A DNA stretch of 64,000 nucleotides from Pseudoclavibacter sp. 13-3 (GCF_021168475.1 NZ_JAJOZT010000001.1:372001-436000), one strand, 5' to 3'. Shown: positions 8,091 through 17,955, counted from the stretch's first letter. Program-made: numbers and translations. The notes: generated by a model not told the origin, from the sequence alone.

Positions 8091-9254
8091 ATGTGTGCAC
8101 AGTCAATCCACCAGACCGTCGCTCCGTCGGCTGACGGTTCCCCGGCGACGCTCGCAAGCCACCTGCAGCAGGTGCGTGATCTCATCGCAGAGAGCGGCAT
8201 CACGGATGATGCCGATCTGGTCGAGCGCATCATCGTCGACAGCCTCGGCCTCGGCGCAGACGGCGCCGACCGGCTGAATCTGAAGATCGCCTCAAGCGCC
8301 GTCTCTGAGATGCGGCAGGCCTTCCAGCTCTTCGCACGCTTCAACGGACGCCGAAAGGTGACGGTCTTCGGGTCAGCGCGCACCAAGCCCGACGATGTGC
8401 TCTATCAGATGGCCCGAGACGTCGCCGAACGCCTGGCCGCGAAGAACTGGCTCGTCGTCACCGGAGCCGGTCCGGGCATCATGCAGGCGGCCACCGAGGG
8501 CGCGGGGCCGCACAGTTCGATCGGCGTGGCCATCCGCCTGCCGTTCGAGTCGCCGAACCCGACCTTCACGGATGAGACCAACCTGGTGAGCATGAAGTAC
8601 TTCTTCACTCGCAAGCTCATGCTGGTCAAAGAGTCGCAGGGCTTCGTGTGCATCCCGGGCGGCTTCGGCACACTCGACGAGCTCTTCGAACTGCTGACTC
8701 TGCAGCAGACCGGCAAGTCGGTTCCCACGCCGATCGTGCTGCTCGACCGGCCCGCCGAGACGGCGCGGGCAGACGCGCCGCACCTTCGAAGCAGCATCGG
8801 CTACGACCCGGCTGACGCCGAGACTCCCCCACGACCGATCGGCGCGTTCTGGGGCGGCCTGCGGCGCTTCGTCGACGAGCAGCTCATTCCGTCGGGCGTC
8901 GTCTCGCCAGACGACCTCGACCGCGTGCTGATCACCGATTCGGTCGACGAGGCGGTGCGCGAGATCGCGCACTTCTGGAACAACTACGACTCGCTGCGCT
9001 GGGTGGGAGGCCGGCTGATTCTGCGGCTGCGCAACGCACCGACCGACGATGAGATCGATGATCTGAACCGGCGGTTCTCGTATCTGACGCCGGATGCAGC
9101 CATCTGCCCGACCGACCCGCTGCGGCCCGAGGTGCGCGACCAGGACAAGATCGATCTGCCTCGTCTCATGCTCACCCCCGACCCGAGACAGATCGGTCAC
9201 CTGTTCCAGCTGATCAGGGCGATCAACGATCTGCCGAGTGCTCCGCGCGAGTGA
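8091..9254 (+). CDS. LOG family protein (Rossmann-fold nucleotide-binding, TIGR00730-like)
   Basis: A 387-residue protein with the LOG core at about 85-240: a GSAR segment, TGAGPGIMQAATEGA and the diagnostic PGGFGTLDE. LOG-family enzymes are nucleoside 5'-monophosphate phosphoribohydrolases (often mislabelled lysine decarboxylases). N- and C-terminal extensions of about 80 and 130 residues make it the long actinobacterial form, nearer to PpnN-like nucleosidases in size. It starts at ATG after GGAGG. Its 3' end overlaps the convergent SbcC-like gene by 32 bases. The physiological substrate is not known from sequence. Confidence 0.85.
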   Translation: MCAQSIHQTVAPSADGSPATLASHLQQVRDLIAESGITDDADLVERIIVDSLGLGADGADRLNLKIASSAVSEMRQAFQLFARFNGRRKVTVFGSARTKPDDVLYQMARDVAERLAAKNWLVVTGAGPGIMQAATEGAGPHSSIGVAIRLPFESPNPTFTDETNLVSMKYFFTRKLMLVKESQGFVCIPGGFGTLDELFELLTLQQTGKSVPTPIVLLDRPAETARADAPHLRSSIGYDPADAETPPRPIGAFWGGLRRFVDEQLIPSGVVSPDDLDRVLITDSVDEAVREIAHFWNNYDSLRWVGGRLILRLRNAPTDDEIDDLNRRFSYLTPDAAICPTDPLRPEVRDQDKIDLPRLMLTPDPRQIGHLFQLIRAINDLPSAPRE

Positions 9255-11949
9255 GATGCACCTGCTTCGCCCCACCGATGCGGGCGAAGCGTCGTGGCTG
9301 GCAGGTCAGCACGATGACTTGTGCCGAACCGCCCAGCTGGCTGAGCACCACATTCAGCATCTCCAACCGGTCAGGGTCGGCGAAGCCGAGGGTATCGTCG
9401 AGCACGACGGGCGCGCCATCGTCTGATGAGACGAGTTGCGCGCAGGCGAGTCTGCCGATGAGCGCCAGCTGCTCTCGCGCACCGGCCGACAGTGAGTCGA
9501 AATCGATCTCGCGCCCGTTGAGAGTTCTCGACGTGATCTGCAGCGACGGGCTGACCTCGACGGCGAAGTCACGCCCGAAGACGCTGCGCCCCAGCTGCTC
9601 GATCTGCTTTCGGAACGGTGCCACGTAGCGCTGCTGGGCCTCATCGCGGTGACGCAGCAGCGTCTCGCGCAAGGCGAACACCGCCTGCGCCGCGCGGTCG
9701 ATTCGCACCAGGTGCTCATGCGCCGTCACGAGGTCGGTTCGCACCGCCTGCAGGCGGTCGTAGATGCCTTCTGCCGCCAGCAGCTTGAGCCTGCCCTGCA
9801 GCTCGTCTCGCTGGGTGCGCACGTCGTCGAGTTCGGCGGTGGTGCTCTGCACCAGCCGTCGCGCGTTCTCGGCTCGCAGCTCGATCTGCTCGGCGTCGGC
9901 GTCCTGCAGACGCCGCTTCGCCCGTTCGGCCGCTTCGACTGCCGTCTGCAGAGACTCGCCTGCCCGATCGACGCACTCGTCGAGGGCGACGTCGGTGAGC
10001 GAACGCCGGTCGGCCTCGACTCTGGCGGTGAGACGATCGTGCTCGCCGACCACGGCCTTGTGCGATTCACCGGCTCTCACCGACGCTGTCGCCGCTTCGG
10101 TCAGTCGCTCCTGCGCACGCGTGTTCGCCTGCTGGGCGAGGGTGAGCTCGTGCTCGGCGTCTTCGAGCCGGTCATCTGCCGCCGACGAGCGCGCTTCGAG
10201 TTCGGCGAGATCGACCGCATCGGGCCGAACCCGGTCTGCGGGTTCGGCCTGCTCTGCGGCTTGACTCGGCTCGTCTTTGCTCTGCTCATCTGCACTCTGC
10301 TCGTCTGCACTCTGCTCGTCTTCGCTCTGCAGCCGGGCACGCAGTGTTTCGACGCGAGTGCGCAGTTCGGCGATCGCGAGCGAGACATCCGCGTCGACCG
10401 AGAGCAGCGCCCGCAGCTCGGTCTCGGCCTGCTGCCGTTCGGCGGCTGCCGTGCGATGCAGTTCGGCAGACTTCTCGGCGTCTTCGCAGGTGGCGACGCC
10501 GTCTCTGCGCAGAGCGCGTTCGAGGGCTGACTGCGCGCGCTGCACATCGGCGTCGAGTTCACTGGCCTTGGCCGCCGGCGCGACATCGACGCTGACGATG
10601 CCGTCGACCTCGATGCGCACGTGATCGTGCACGGCGATCTCACGGCTCTCGTCGGCGTCGAGCATGGTGCCGTCAAGCCTTACCTCATGGTCGCCGAGTC
10701 GTGTGGCCGTGATCTGTGCGGCCGCCGCGTCGCGCGTTCGCGTCGCCACATGCACCTCGGTCTGCAGCTTCGTCAGCCGTTTGAGCAACTTATCGTCGAT
10801 GTGCTGCACCCGCAGCACGGCCTCGGCCGAACGCAGCCGCGCCTCTGACGAGGTCGCACGCTCCAGCTGGGCGTCGAGCCGAGTCAGCTCGTCATAGTCG
10901 CGCCGTCGGCTCAGCGCCCGTTCGCAGCGACGTGCCTCTCGGCGCGCGACAGCCAGATCCGTCGTCGCCGAGGCCACCCGGTCGGCCGTCTGCTCGGCAT
11001 GCGCCTGTGCCTCGGCACGGCTCTGCTCCAGCCGTTGCGCATCGAGACGCTGCCTCTCGGCCTGTTCGCTCAGATCGTCGAGCTCATCGTTCAGGGCACG
11101 CCGCGCCGTCTGCCGGTCGTGCAGCGCGTTCAGACGCTGCTGTGCATTTTCCCGCTCCCGCTCGGCAGCGGCCGACCCCTCTTGCAGAACACGCAGCTCT
11201 GCACTGCTGCGGGTCAGCGCGGCGACGTCTGTGCGTGCCTGCTCCAGCCGCTCGGTGACGTCGGCGACCAGACGCCGGCAGGCGGCATGGGCGTCAGCGG
11301 TCTCGTCCATCTCGCGGCTGCGATCGTGCAGATCGCGATATAGCTGCGCCAGATCTGCCAGCTGCTGACGAGCGTCTCTGACCATCTTGACCGGTCGGCC
11401 CGTGGGGCTGAAGTACCTGACGTACTCGTCATCGACGCGAGAGACCAGCTCGTCATAGCCGTCGAAGTCGTCGGACGAGGTCTCGAGGGCGGTCTGCAGG
11501 GCTGGCAGCTGCGCCAGCTCGGGCTGGTCGAGCGAGTCGCCCTGCTGCACCTCCAGGGCATGGAGCAGCCCCAGATCGACCGTCTTGCTCAGAATCTGCA
11601 CGAAGCGATCGTGCGCATCGTCGCCAGAGAGTGACTCACGTCTTGGAGCGGTCACGGTCAGCTCGGTGATCGGCTGCACGAGCCAGCGCTTGCGCATCGA
11701 CAGCGTGTACGGGCCGGTCTGCATCTCGATGGCGACTTCGGGCCCGGCATCGCGGCCCACCGGCTGCACGTTCTTGATCGAACGATGCTTCGAGCTCGCT
11801 TTGAACTCGCGCACCAGCCGCATGGCTTCGAGCACCGACGACTTGCCGACCTCGTTGGGGCCCTCGACCACGGTGACGCCTGGCGCGAAAGCGATCGTGC
11901 GATGACTGATGCCACGAAAGCTGATGAGCTCGATCTGGGTGAGTCTCAT
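9223..11949 (-). CDS. SbcC/Rad50/YhaN-like coiled-coil ATPase
   Basis: A 908-residue SMC-type AAA protein. The N-terminal head has GPNEVGKSS (Walker A, about residues 31-40). The middle 200-780 is predicted coiled coil, broken by an acidic stretch with a repeated Ser-Ala-Asp-Glu-Gln unit. The C-terminal head has an SAGAREQLALIGRLA signature and Walker B VVLDDTLGFAD. No Cys-x-x-Cys zinc hook is present, which makes it more like YhaN than Rad50 or SbcC. It probably works with the overlapping nuclease gene (ATGA) in processing DNA ends or hairpins during repair. Start ATG at 11949. Confidence 0.85.
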   Translation of the reverse strand: MRLTQIELISFRGISHRTIAFAPGVTVVEGPNEVGKSSVLEAMRLVREFKASSKHRSIKNVQPVGRDAGPEVAIEMQTGPYTLSMRKRWLVQPITELTVTAPRRESLSGDDAHDRFVQILSKTVDLGLLHALEVQQGDSLDQPELAQLPALQTALETSSDDFDGYDELVSRVDDEYVRYFSPTGRPVKMVRDARQQLADLAQLYRDLHDRSREMDETADAHAACRRLVADVTERLEQARTDVAALTRSSAELRVLQEGSAAAERERENAQQRLNALHDRQTARRALNDELDDLSEQAERQRLDAQRLEQSRAEAQAHAEQTADRVASATTDLAVARREARRCERALSRRRDYDELTRLDAQLERATSSEARLRSAEAVLRVQHIDDKLLKRLTKLQTEVHVATRTRDAAAAQITATRLGDHEVRLDGTMLDADESREIAVHDHVRIEVDGIVSVDVAPAAKASELDADVQRAQSALERALRRDGVATCEDAEKSAELHRTAAAERQQAETELRALLSVDADVSLAIAELRTRVETLRARLQSEDEQSADEQSADEQSKDEPSQAAEQAEPADRVRPDAVDLAELEARSSAADDRLEDAEHELTLAQQANTRAQERLTEAATASVRAGESHKAVVGEHDRLTARVEADRRSLTDVALDECVDRAGESLQTAVEAAERAKRRLQDADAEQIELRAENARRLVQSTTAELDDVRTQRDELQGRLKLLAAEGIYDRLQAVRTDLVTAHEHLVRIDRAAQAVFALRETLLRHRDEAQQRYVAPFRKQIEQLGRSVFGRDFAVEVSPSLQITSRTLNGREIDFDSLSAGAREQLALIGRLACAQLVSSDDGAPVVLDDTLGFADPDRLEMLNVVLSQLGGSAQVIVLTCQPRRFARIGGAKQVHLTRAEHSADR

Positions 11950-13256
11950 CGCGCACCCCCGGTCAGCCGGTACAGCAGCGAGAGCGCGTCTTGAGCGGCT
12001 CTGGCACCCGATGCGGGCTCCTCGTCGGCCTCGTGGCCGCCGGCAGCATTCAGCGCAGCTTCGACGGCTCGGTCGAATTCGGAATCTGACTCGCTGTCAC
12101 CGTCGCCGTCGGCCTCCCCGACCGCGGTTTCACCGCCACCGCCGCGCCCGCCCGCCTCGTCGGCGCTCGACGGGTCAGCCGACGGGTCATCGGCTCGTCC
12201 GATCAGCTCGGCCAGCGCCGCCGAGGCGAAGCCGGTCAGGTGCAGATCTGAGAAGTCACTGCCGTCGGGTCGCACGACCAGATCACTGTGACTCTCCCAG
12301 ATCTTGACCAGTGCGAACAGATCGCCGAATTCGTCGATGAGCGCATCGAGGCGAGCGCGCGACGAGGTCGAGAGTGTGCCCTGCAGCGTCAGCCACACAG
12401 CGGTTCGAGCCTTGTTCGAGATCTGCTCGAGGCGAGCGCTCAGTCGAGCGAGGTCGTCGAGATCTTGCAGAGTCTCGGCGATCGTCTCAAATCGCCACGC
12501 GCCCACGTGCACGCGTTCGACCTGCACGCGCTGCGCCAGATCGGCATGGGGGTCGACGTCGATGACCAGCACGTTGCCCGGGTCGGTCTCTCGGCGCGCG
12601 GTCACCTCGGGCGTGCCCGGGTACCAGATGCCACTGGCGACCTCTGTGGTCGCATGACGGTCGCCCAAGACGGCGACGTGCACCAGTCCCGAGGCGAGCA
12701 GGGTGCTGAGTGCGGCATCGTCGATCGTCGCCGGGTCGGTCGCGTCAGGGTTCAGCGTCGCGACGGCCCCGTGCGCGGCCACAACCCGTGTGACGCCGGA
12801 CGCCGGGGGCACCAGACCGGCGCAGGCTGCGGCGACGAGGTCGGCATCAGGCCGTTTCGAGAACCAGGGTGCCCCGATGAGTTCGACGTCTGCCGCCACA
12901 GCCACCGGAGTGCTGTCGCGAATGACGTGCACGTGTTCGGGTCGTCGGCCCGCGAACTCCTCCGAGTCGTAGATCGAGGCGGAGTCGAGCGGGTCGTGGT
13001 TGCCCGGCAGCAGGTAGATCGGCACCGTGGAGTCGCGCAGTGCCTCGAAGGTGCGGGCGATGACCGAACGATCGAGCTGGTTGGTCTCGAAGACGTCGCC
13101 GCACACCACGACGAACTGCGCCTCCCGCTCGGCCGCGAGGCGGGTGATGCGCTGCAGCACGTCGAAACGCGCCTGGGCGAATCTGGGCCGTGCCTCGGGC
13201 TCGAGAAAGCCTGCGGTCATGCCGAGCTGCCAGTCTGCCGTGGCGAGGAATCTCAT
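11946..13256 (-). CDS. SbcD/YhaO-like metallophosphoesterase (DNA repair exonuclease)
   Basis: A 436-residue calcineurin-like phosphoesterase. Visible motifs are ATADWQLG at residues 5-12 (motif I, with Gln where SbcD/Mre11 proteins usually have the metal-binding His), VCGDVFE, LPGNHDPLD (about 81-89), AAHGAV and GDRHA. The C-terminal 60 residues are acidic and low in complexity. It is the nuclease partner of the SbcC-like ATPase it precedes, with a 4-base overlap. Altered residues at motif I also occur in YhaO-type proteins as I recall, so loss of activity should not be assumed. Confidence 0.83.
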   Translation of the reverse strand: MRFLATADWQLGMTAGFLEPEARPRFAQARFDVLQRITRLAAEREAQFVVVCGDVFETNQLDRSVIARTFEALRDSTVPIYLLPGNHDPLDSASIYDSEEFAGRRPEHVHVIRDSTPVAVAADVELIGAPWFSKRPDADLVAAACAGLVPPASGVTRVVAAHGAVATLNPDATDPATIDDAALSTLLASGLVHVAVLGDRHATTEVASGIWYPGTPEVTARRETDPGNVLVIDVDPHADLAQRVQVERVHVGAWRFETIAETLQDLDDLARLSARLEQISNKARTAVWLTLQGTLSTSSRARLDALIDEFGDLFALVKIWESHSDLVVRPDGSDFSDLHLTGFASAALAELIGRADDPSADPSSADEAGGRGGGGETAVGEADGDGDSESDSEFDRAVEAALNAAGGHEADEEPASGARAAQDALSLLYRLTGGAR

Positions 13257-13293
13257 GCCGGAAGTTTAACGGCTGCCACCGACAGCCGAGCGG

Positions 13294-14898
13294 CTACCGC
13301 CCGTGGCGCTGACCGCCCTTGCCGCGCGACCCGGCGAGCTGGCCGACTCCTGATTTGCTCGAGAACTGCGCGGCGCCGCCGGAGCGGTGCCCGCCCTGCT
13401 TCGACGACGACGAGCCGCCGCGACGGCGCGAGCCGTGTGTCGAGGCGATGCCGTCGCCCGAGCGACGCGAACGACCGCCACGTGACTCCGCCGCACGACC
13501 ACCGTCACGACGAGTGTCATCTCGACGCCCGCGTGCATCCGAGCTGTTCCGGTCGCCACGCGAGTCTGCGCCGTGCGAGCTGTGCCCGCGTCCGCCGTGA
13601 GACTCATGTGAGCCGTCACGCTGGCCCGATCCCTGCACGTCTCCACGACGACGACGCGACTTGCCGCGTCCCTGACGACGGTTGCCCTCGGGCGTCTCCG
13701 GCGGCTTCGGCGCGACATACGGCGCCGCCTCGCCGACCAGTTCCACGACCTCGGGCGACTCAGCGGTCACCGTGATCGGCTCGACTGAGATCTTGGCCTG
13801 TCGCAGCATGCCCTTGAGGTCGCGGCGCTGCTCGGGCAGGCAGATCGTCACGACGTCGCCCTGGTGCCCGGCGCGGGCGGTGCGGCCCGAGCGGTGCAGA
13901 TAGGCCTTGTGCTCTGCCGGCGGGTCGACGTGGATCACCAGTTCGACCTCGGGCACGTCGATGCCACGAGCCGCGACGTCGGTCGCGACCATGACCTTGA
14001 CCTCACCCGACTCGAACTTCGCCAGGTTGCGCTCACGGGCGTTCTGCGAGAGGTTGCCCTGCAGATCGACGGCGGGAATGCCGTTGGCCGTGAGCTGCCG
14101 CGCGAGCCGTTTGGCGTGGTGCTTGGTGCGCATGAACAGGATGCGCCGGCCGGTTCCCGAGGCGAGCCGCTCGACGACCGCCTTCTTGATGTCGGGCGAG
14201 CTGACCTCGAAGACGTGGTGCGTCATCTTGGCGACCGGCGAGTTCGCCTCGTCGACCGAGTGCAGAATCGGGTCGTGCAGAAAACGGTTGGCGAGCTTGT
14301 CGATGCCGTTGTCGAGGGTGGCCGAGAAGAGCAGGCGCTGGCCGTTCTTGGGCGTCGCATTGAGGATGCGGGTGACTGCCGGCAGAAAGCCCAGGTCGGC
14401 CATGTGGTCGGCTTCGTCCAGCACCGTGATCTCCACGGCGTCGAGACTCACGAAACCCTGCTTCATCAGGTCTTCGAGGCGACCGGGGCAGGCGACGACG
14501 ATGTCGACGCCCGCTTTCAGCGCGCTGACCTGCCGCTGCTGCTTCACCCCGCCGAAGATCGTGGTCGCGCGCAGATCGTATGCGTCGGCGAGCGGCTCGA
14601 TGACCGTCTCGATCTGCGTCGCCAGCTCACGTGTGGGGGCGAGCACGAGTGCGACGGGCTGGCCGGGACGGCGCTTGCCGCCCGCCAGCTCGCCGGCCAG
14701 GCGAGACACCAGGGGCAGCGAGAATGCGAGGGTCTTGCCCGAGCCGGTCTTGCCGCGGCCGAGCACGTCTCGACCGCGCAGTGTGTCAGGCAGGGTGTCT
14801 GCCTGGATGGGAAAGGCCTCGGTCTTGCCGTCGGCTTCGAGCACCGAGACGAGCGGTGCGGGAACGCCGAGTTCGGCGAAGGTCTTCTGAGTCGTCAT
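13294..14898 (-). CDS. DEAD-box RNA helicase
   Basis: A 534-residue helicase with the Q-motif region (ADTL...), GKTGSGKT (motif I, about 48-55), PTREL, DEAD within VLDEADHMADL, SAT in LFSATLD, and HRSGRTARAG (motif VI). From about residue 370 the tail is rich in Arg, Gly, Ser and Asp, a typical RNA-binding extension. It unwinds or remodels RNA, for example in ribosome assembly, mRNA decay or cold adaptation. The message begins behind a long leader with several hairpins, which suggests post-transcriptional control. The nearest downstream gene, on the same strand, is the SbcD-like nuclease 37 bases away. Confidence 0.93.
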   Translation of the reverse strand: MTTQKTFAELGVPAPLVSVLEADGKTEAFPIQADTLPDTLRGRDVLGRGKTGSGKTLAFSLPLVSRLAGELAGGKRRPGQPVALVLAPTRELATQIETVIEPLADAYDLRATTIFGGVKQQRQVSALKAGVDIVVACPGRLEDLMKQGFVSLDAVEITVLDEADHMADLGFLPAVTRILNATPKNGQRLLFSATLDNGIDKLANRFLHDPILHSVDEANSPVAKMTHHVFEVSSPDIKKAVVERLASGTGRRILFMRTKHHAKRLARQLTANGIPAVDLQGNLSQNARERNLAKFESGEVKVMVATDVAARGIDVPEVELVIHVDPPAEHKAYLHRSGRTARAGHQGDVVTICLPEQRRDLKGMLRQAKISVEPITVTAESPEVVELVGEAAPYVAPKPPETPEGNRRQGRGKSRRRRGDVQGSGQRDGSHESHGGRGHSSHGADSRGDRNSSDARGRRDDTRRDGGRAAESRGGRSRRSGDGIASTHGSRRRGGSSSSKQGGHRSGGAAQFSSKSGVGQLAGSRGKGGQRHGR

Positions 14899-15186
14899 GA
14901 TGTGTGTGACTTTCTGCGGTCATGCAGACCGCATGCGTCACCGTGCACAGACGCGTGGCCGCGCGGTCAAGCGCGGCAGCATCGAGCTGGTGACTGATGT
15001 GGCGAAGGCGCCGGTCGGCGCATCCGTTCGCCGTATGAAAGAGATCTCTGCACGGCAGACACAGAACCATGTGTGCAGTGCGAACTCGTGAAGAGTTCAA
15101 GAGGCGTTCTACGACGCGGGCGAGCATGTGTGCTCGCCGACCTCAGATACTAGCACAGTCACCGGCTCGACGATCGTGAATGACGG
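14899..15186 (-). promoter_or_regulatory. structured 5' leader of the DEAD-box helicase gene
   Basis: This 288-base gap holds no convincing gene. On the minus strand an extended -10 (TGC TAGTAT; hexamer at 15152-15147) would start a transcript near 15140, giving a leader of about 240 bases. Three perfect inverted repeats fall inside it: 15119-15138 (8-bp stem, 4-base loop, right at the predicted 5' end), 15082-15098 (6-5-6) and 14915-14933 (7-5-7, ending 17 bases before the start codon). The first could also serve as a terminator for the thiolase upstream, though no T-run follows it. Confidence 0.45.
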
Positions 15187-16383
15187 TCAGGCCCGCTCGA
15201 GAATGCTCGCGTAGTTGGCGACCGCTGTGCCGCCCATGTTGAGGATGCCGACCGATCGTGCATCAGAATGCTGAATCGGCCCGGCCGTGCCAGTCACCTG
15301 CATGGCGCCCAAGACATGCTGCGAGACTCCTGTGGCCCCGACCGGGTGCCCCTTCGCCTTCAGCCCTCCGCTGAGATTAACCGGCAGACGACCATCAGGA
15401 TAGACCGTTCCGTCATCGAGCACGCGGTGCCCCTCGCCGGGCCTGCTCAGACCCAGCGCCTCGTAGAGAATGAGCTCGGCGATCGTGAAGCAGTCGTGCA
15501 CCTCGAGCAGGCTGAGGTCGCGCAACTCGTAATCTGCGCTGGCCATGGCGCGCTGCCAGGCAGCGCGCGTACCGGCGAACGCCGTCGCATCGCGTCGGTC
15601 GCTCGGCAGATAGTCATTCGCCTGCGCGAACCCCCTGATCAGCACCGAGCCGTGCTCGGTCTGCGGTGCCGAATCCCGACGCGAGATCACCAGCGCCGCT
15701 GCGCCGTCAGACACGGCCGAGCAGTCGGTGCGCTTCAGCCGGCCGGCAACAATGGGGTTGCGATCAGAGACCGTGCGACAGAAATCGACGTCGAGCTCTT
15801 TGCGCAGGTGCGCCAGTGGGTTGCGGGCACCGTTCGCATGATTCTTCGAGGCGATCATCGCCAGAGCGTCTTCGACGTCGCCATAGCGTTCGACATAGGT
15901 GTCGGCGATATCGGCGAACATCTGGGCGAAGCCACCGGTCGATTCCTCGCCGGCAAGCTCATAGCTCGCCCCCAGCAGGGCGGCTCCCACCTGCTCGCTT
16001 GACGCCGATGTCATCTTCTCGACACCGATGACCAGCACGTGTCGCGCGTCGCCCGCGCGAACCGCGCGCAGGCCAGCGGCGACCGCGGCCGATCCCGAGG
16101 CACAGGCGTTCTCGACACGCGTCGCCGGCGTGAAGAGCAGATCGGGGTGAATCTGCAATGCCAGTGAAGACGGAAACCCGACGGGAACGAGGCCAGAGTT
16201 GTAATGGCCGATGACGATCTCTTCAATGTCTGCGGGCTCGACGGCGGCGCTCGCCAGGGCCTGCCTTCCAACCGTGACGATGAGCTTTTCGAGGTCGTCG
16301 TCGAGGCGACCGAATCTGGTGTGGGCCCAGCCCGTGATGAGCGGGTCGGCGGATGTGGCGATGAAGGGGGTGGGTGCGTTCAT
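15187..16383 (-). CDS. thiolase family protein (SCP-x-like 3-ketoacyl-CoA thiolase)
   Basis: A 398-residue thiolase with nucleophile Cys94 in VENACASGS, HDCFTIAE in the middle and GHPVGATGVSQ near the C-terminus carrying the catalytic His. The C-terminus ends in NMGGTAVANYASIL instead of the Cys-x-Gly motif of degradative thiolases, as in the SCP-x/lipid-transfer branch. It would cleave a 3-ketoacyl-CoA with CoA. It follows the CoA-transferase genes by 129 bases on the same strand. In this setting it is the likely last step after ketone carboxylation, releasing acetyl-CoA plus an acyl-CoA (benzoyl-CoA if the ketone is acetophenone); that substrate is inferred. Confidence 0.85.
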   Translation of the reverse strand: MNAPTPFIATSADPLITGWAHTRFGRLDDDLEKLIVTVGRQALASAAVEPADIEEIVIGHYNSGLVPVGFPSSLALQIHPDLLFTPATRVENACASGSAAVAAGLRAVRAGDARHVLVIGVEKMTSASSEQVGAALLGASYELAGEESTGGFAQMFADIADTYVERYGDVEDALAMIASKNHANGARNPLAHLRKELDVDFCRTVSDRNPIVAGRLKRTDCSAVSDGAAALVISRRDSAPQTEHGSVLIRGFAQANDYLPSDRRDATAFAGTRAAWQRAMASADYELRDLSLLEVHDCFTIAELILYEALGLSRPGEGHRVLDDGTVYPDGRLPVNLSGGLKAKGHPVGATGVSQHVLGAMQVTGTAGPIQHSDARSVGILNMGGTAVANYASILERA

Positions 16384-16512
16384 GGTCTCTCTTCTCTCAG
16401 TGCAGCTCGCCCTGCGGTCGTGATCGATGTGGTGACGCGTGCGGGACGTCGTCGCACTGTGCAGCGTCGTGTCGTAATGCTCCCTCGCAGACCTCGGGAG
16501 GAATGACGGCTT

Positions 16513-17196
16513 TCAGGGAATGGGGTCAGACTCAGCAGCCAGATGACCGATGGTGCGCAGCTCGCCCGAGACGCTGAAGGACGCCTCGGTGCGACGCGTG
16601 ATCTCGTCGACATCAGCGTCAGCGCAATGGGCCACGAGGCTCAGCCCCTGTGGCGTGACATCGAAGACGGCGATGTCGCTGATGATGCGATCGACCACGC
16701 CTGCACCCGTGAGCGGCAGATCGCAGTGCTGCTTGATCTTCGCGCTGCCGTCACGGGCGTTGTGATCGGTGAGCACGATGATGCGTCGAGTGCCCGCGAC
16801 GAGATCCATGGCACCGCCCATGCCCTTGACCATCTTGCCCGGAATCGTCCAGTTGGCGAGGTCTCCATTGGCTGCGACCTGCAGTGCGCCGAGCACGGCG
16901 ATGTCGATGTGGCCGCCCCTCACCATGCCGAACGATACCGCTGAATCGAAGTAGGTCGCGCCGGGCAGCACGGTGACGGTCTGTTTTCCCGCATTGATCA
17001 GGTCAGCATCTTCCTCTCCCTCCCAGGGAAATGGCCCGACCCCGAGAATGCCGTTCTCAGAGTGCAAGGTCACATGCACTCCGTCGGGAATGTGATTGGC
17101 GACCAGTGTCGGAATGCCGATGCCGAGATTGACGAAGTCGCCGTCGCGCAGCTCGAGCGCGGCGATCGCCGCCATGTCTTCACGTGTCCAGGTCAT
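16513..17196 (-). CDS. 3-oxoacid CoA-transferase, subunit B
   Basis: A 227-residue family I CoA-transferase beta subunit. The catalytic glutamate is Glu47 in the SENGILG motif, preceded by [11 protein letters not shown]. It forms a heteromer with the A subunit encoded 11 bases upstream and would transfer CoA from succinyl-CoA or acetyl-CoA to a 3-oxoacid such as acetoacetate or benzoylacetate. GAGGAG lies in front of the ATG. It is placed next to the ketone-carboxylase regulators and operon, consistent with activating the carboxylation product. Confidence 0.9.
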   Translation of the reverse strand: MTWTREDMAAIAALELRDGDFVNLGIGIPTLVANHIPDGVHVTLHSENGILGVGPFPWEGEEDADLINAGKQTVTVLPGATYFDSAVSFGMVRGGHIDIAVLGALQVAANGDLANWTIPGKMVKGMGGAMDLVAGTRRIIVLTDHNARDGSAKIKQHCDLPLTGAGVVDRIISDIAVFDVTPQGLSLVAHCADADVDEITRRTEASFSVSGELRTIGHLAAESDPIP

Positions 17197-17207
17197 GATC
17201 GCTCCTC

Positions 17208-17915
17208 TCAGACCAGCGCCCGTGCGCGCACGGTGCGCACTTCGATCGGCTTGTCGCGGTTGCTGCTCTGCACGATGGCGTTGACGAACACGCCGGGTGT
17301 CACGACGACCTCGGTACCGAGTGTGCCTGTGTCGACGATGTGCTCCGCCTCGGCGATGGTGAACCGCGAGGCGGCGGCCACGAGTGGGTTGAAGTTTCGT
17401 GCAGCAGCTCGATAGACGAGGTTGCCTGCGCCGTCAGCCGTGTGCGCGTGCACCAGTCCGAGATCGGCTTTCAGACCGAGCTCAAGCACGTGAGCCACGC
17501 CGTCGAATTCTCGGGTCTCTTTGTTCGCGGCCACCTGTGTGCCGACTCCGGTTCGCGTGTAGAAGCCGGCGATTCCTGCTCCCCCGGCCCTCAGACGCTC
17601 GGCCAGCGTGCCTTGCGGCACGAACTCGACCGCGACATCGCCATTGAGAAACTGCTCGGCGAAGACCGCGTTCTCGCCGGCATATGAGCAGATCACCCGA
17701 TCGACCTGACGGCCGTCGAGCAGAATGCCCAGCCCACAGCCGGCAATGCCCATATTGTTCGAGATGATCGTCAGGTGTCGCGCGCCGGTGTCGCGCAGCG
17801 CATCGATGAGGTCGAACGGCGCGCCGCTCAGACCGAAGCCTCCGACCGCGATGACATCGCCGTCGCGCACACGGCTGGCGAACGCTTGGGCAGCATCCAC
17901 TTTCTGCAGCATCAT
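17208..17915 (-). CDS. 3-oxoacid CoA-transferase, subunit A
   Basis: A 235-residue alpha subunit with the [17 protein letters not shown]-terminal motif of family I CoA-transferases and [14 protein letters not shown] late in the chain. The start at 17915 is chosen because AAGGAGG sits 6-7 bases upstream and the length then matches the family; a longer frame reaching 17993 has no such support. It is the first gene of the A-B pair. A perfect inverted repeat lies just upstream, over the likely promoter, in the gap shared with the divergent IclR gene. Confidence 0.9.
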   Translation of the reverse strand: MMLQKVDAAQAFASRVRDGDVIAVGGFGLSGAPFDLIDALRDTGARHLTIISNNMGIAGCGLGILLDGRQVDRVICSYAGENAVFAEQFLNGDVAVEFVPQGTLAERLRAGGAGIAGFYTRTGVGTQVAANKETREFDGVAHVLELGLKADLGLVHAHTADGAGNLVYRAAARNFNPLVAAASRFTIAEAEHIVDTGTLGTEVVVTPGVFVNAIVQSSNRDKPIEVRTVRARALV

Positions 17916-17937
17916 GGCACCTCCTTGTCCATATAAT

Positions 17938-17955
17938 GAACACCACTCTGTGTTC
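17938..17955. promoter_or_regulatory. inverted repeat GAACAC-N6-GTGTTC, candidate IclR operator
   Basis: A perfect 6-6-6 palindrome 22 bases upstream of the CoA-transferase A start, next to the AT-rich CATTATAT stretch that may be its -10 region. It lies between the divergent CoA-transferase and IclR genes. On the plus strand TTGACA (17971-17976) with GATGAT after 17 bases is a possible promoter for the IclR gene. Confidence 0.4.

Noticed and set aside
12288-13775. 495-codon plus-strand frame antisense to the SbcD-like and helicase genes
   Set aside because: Shadow of two well-supported genes in GC-rich DNA; no ribosome site or motif.
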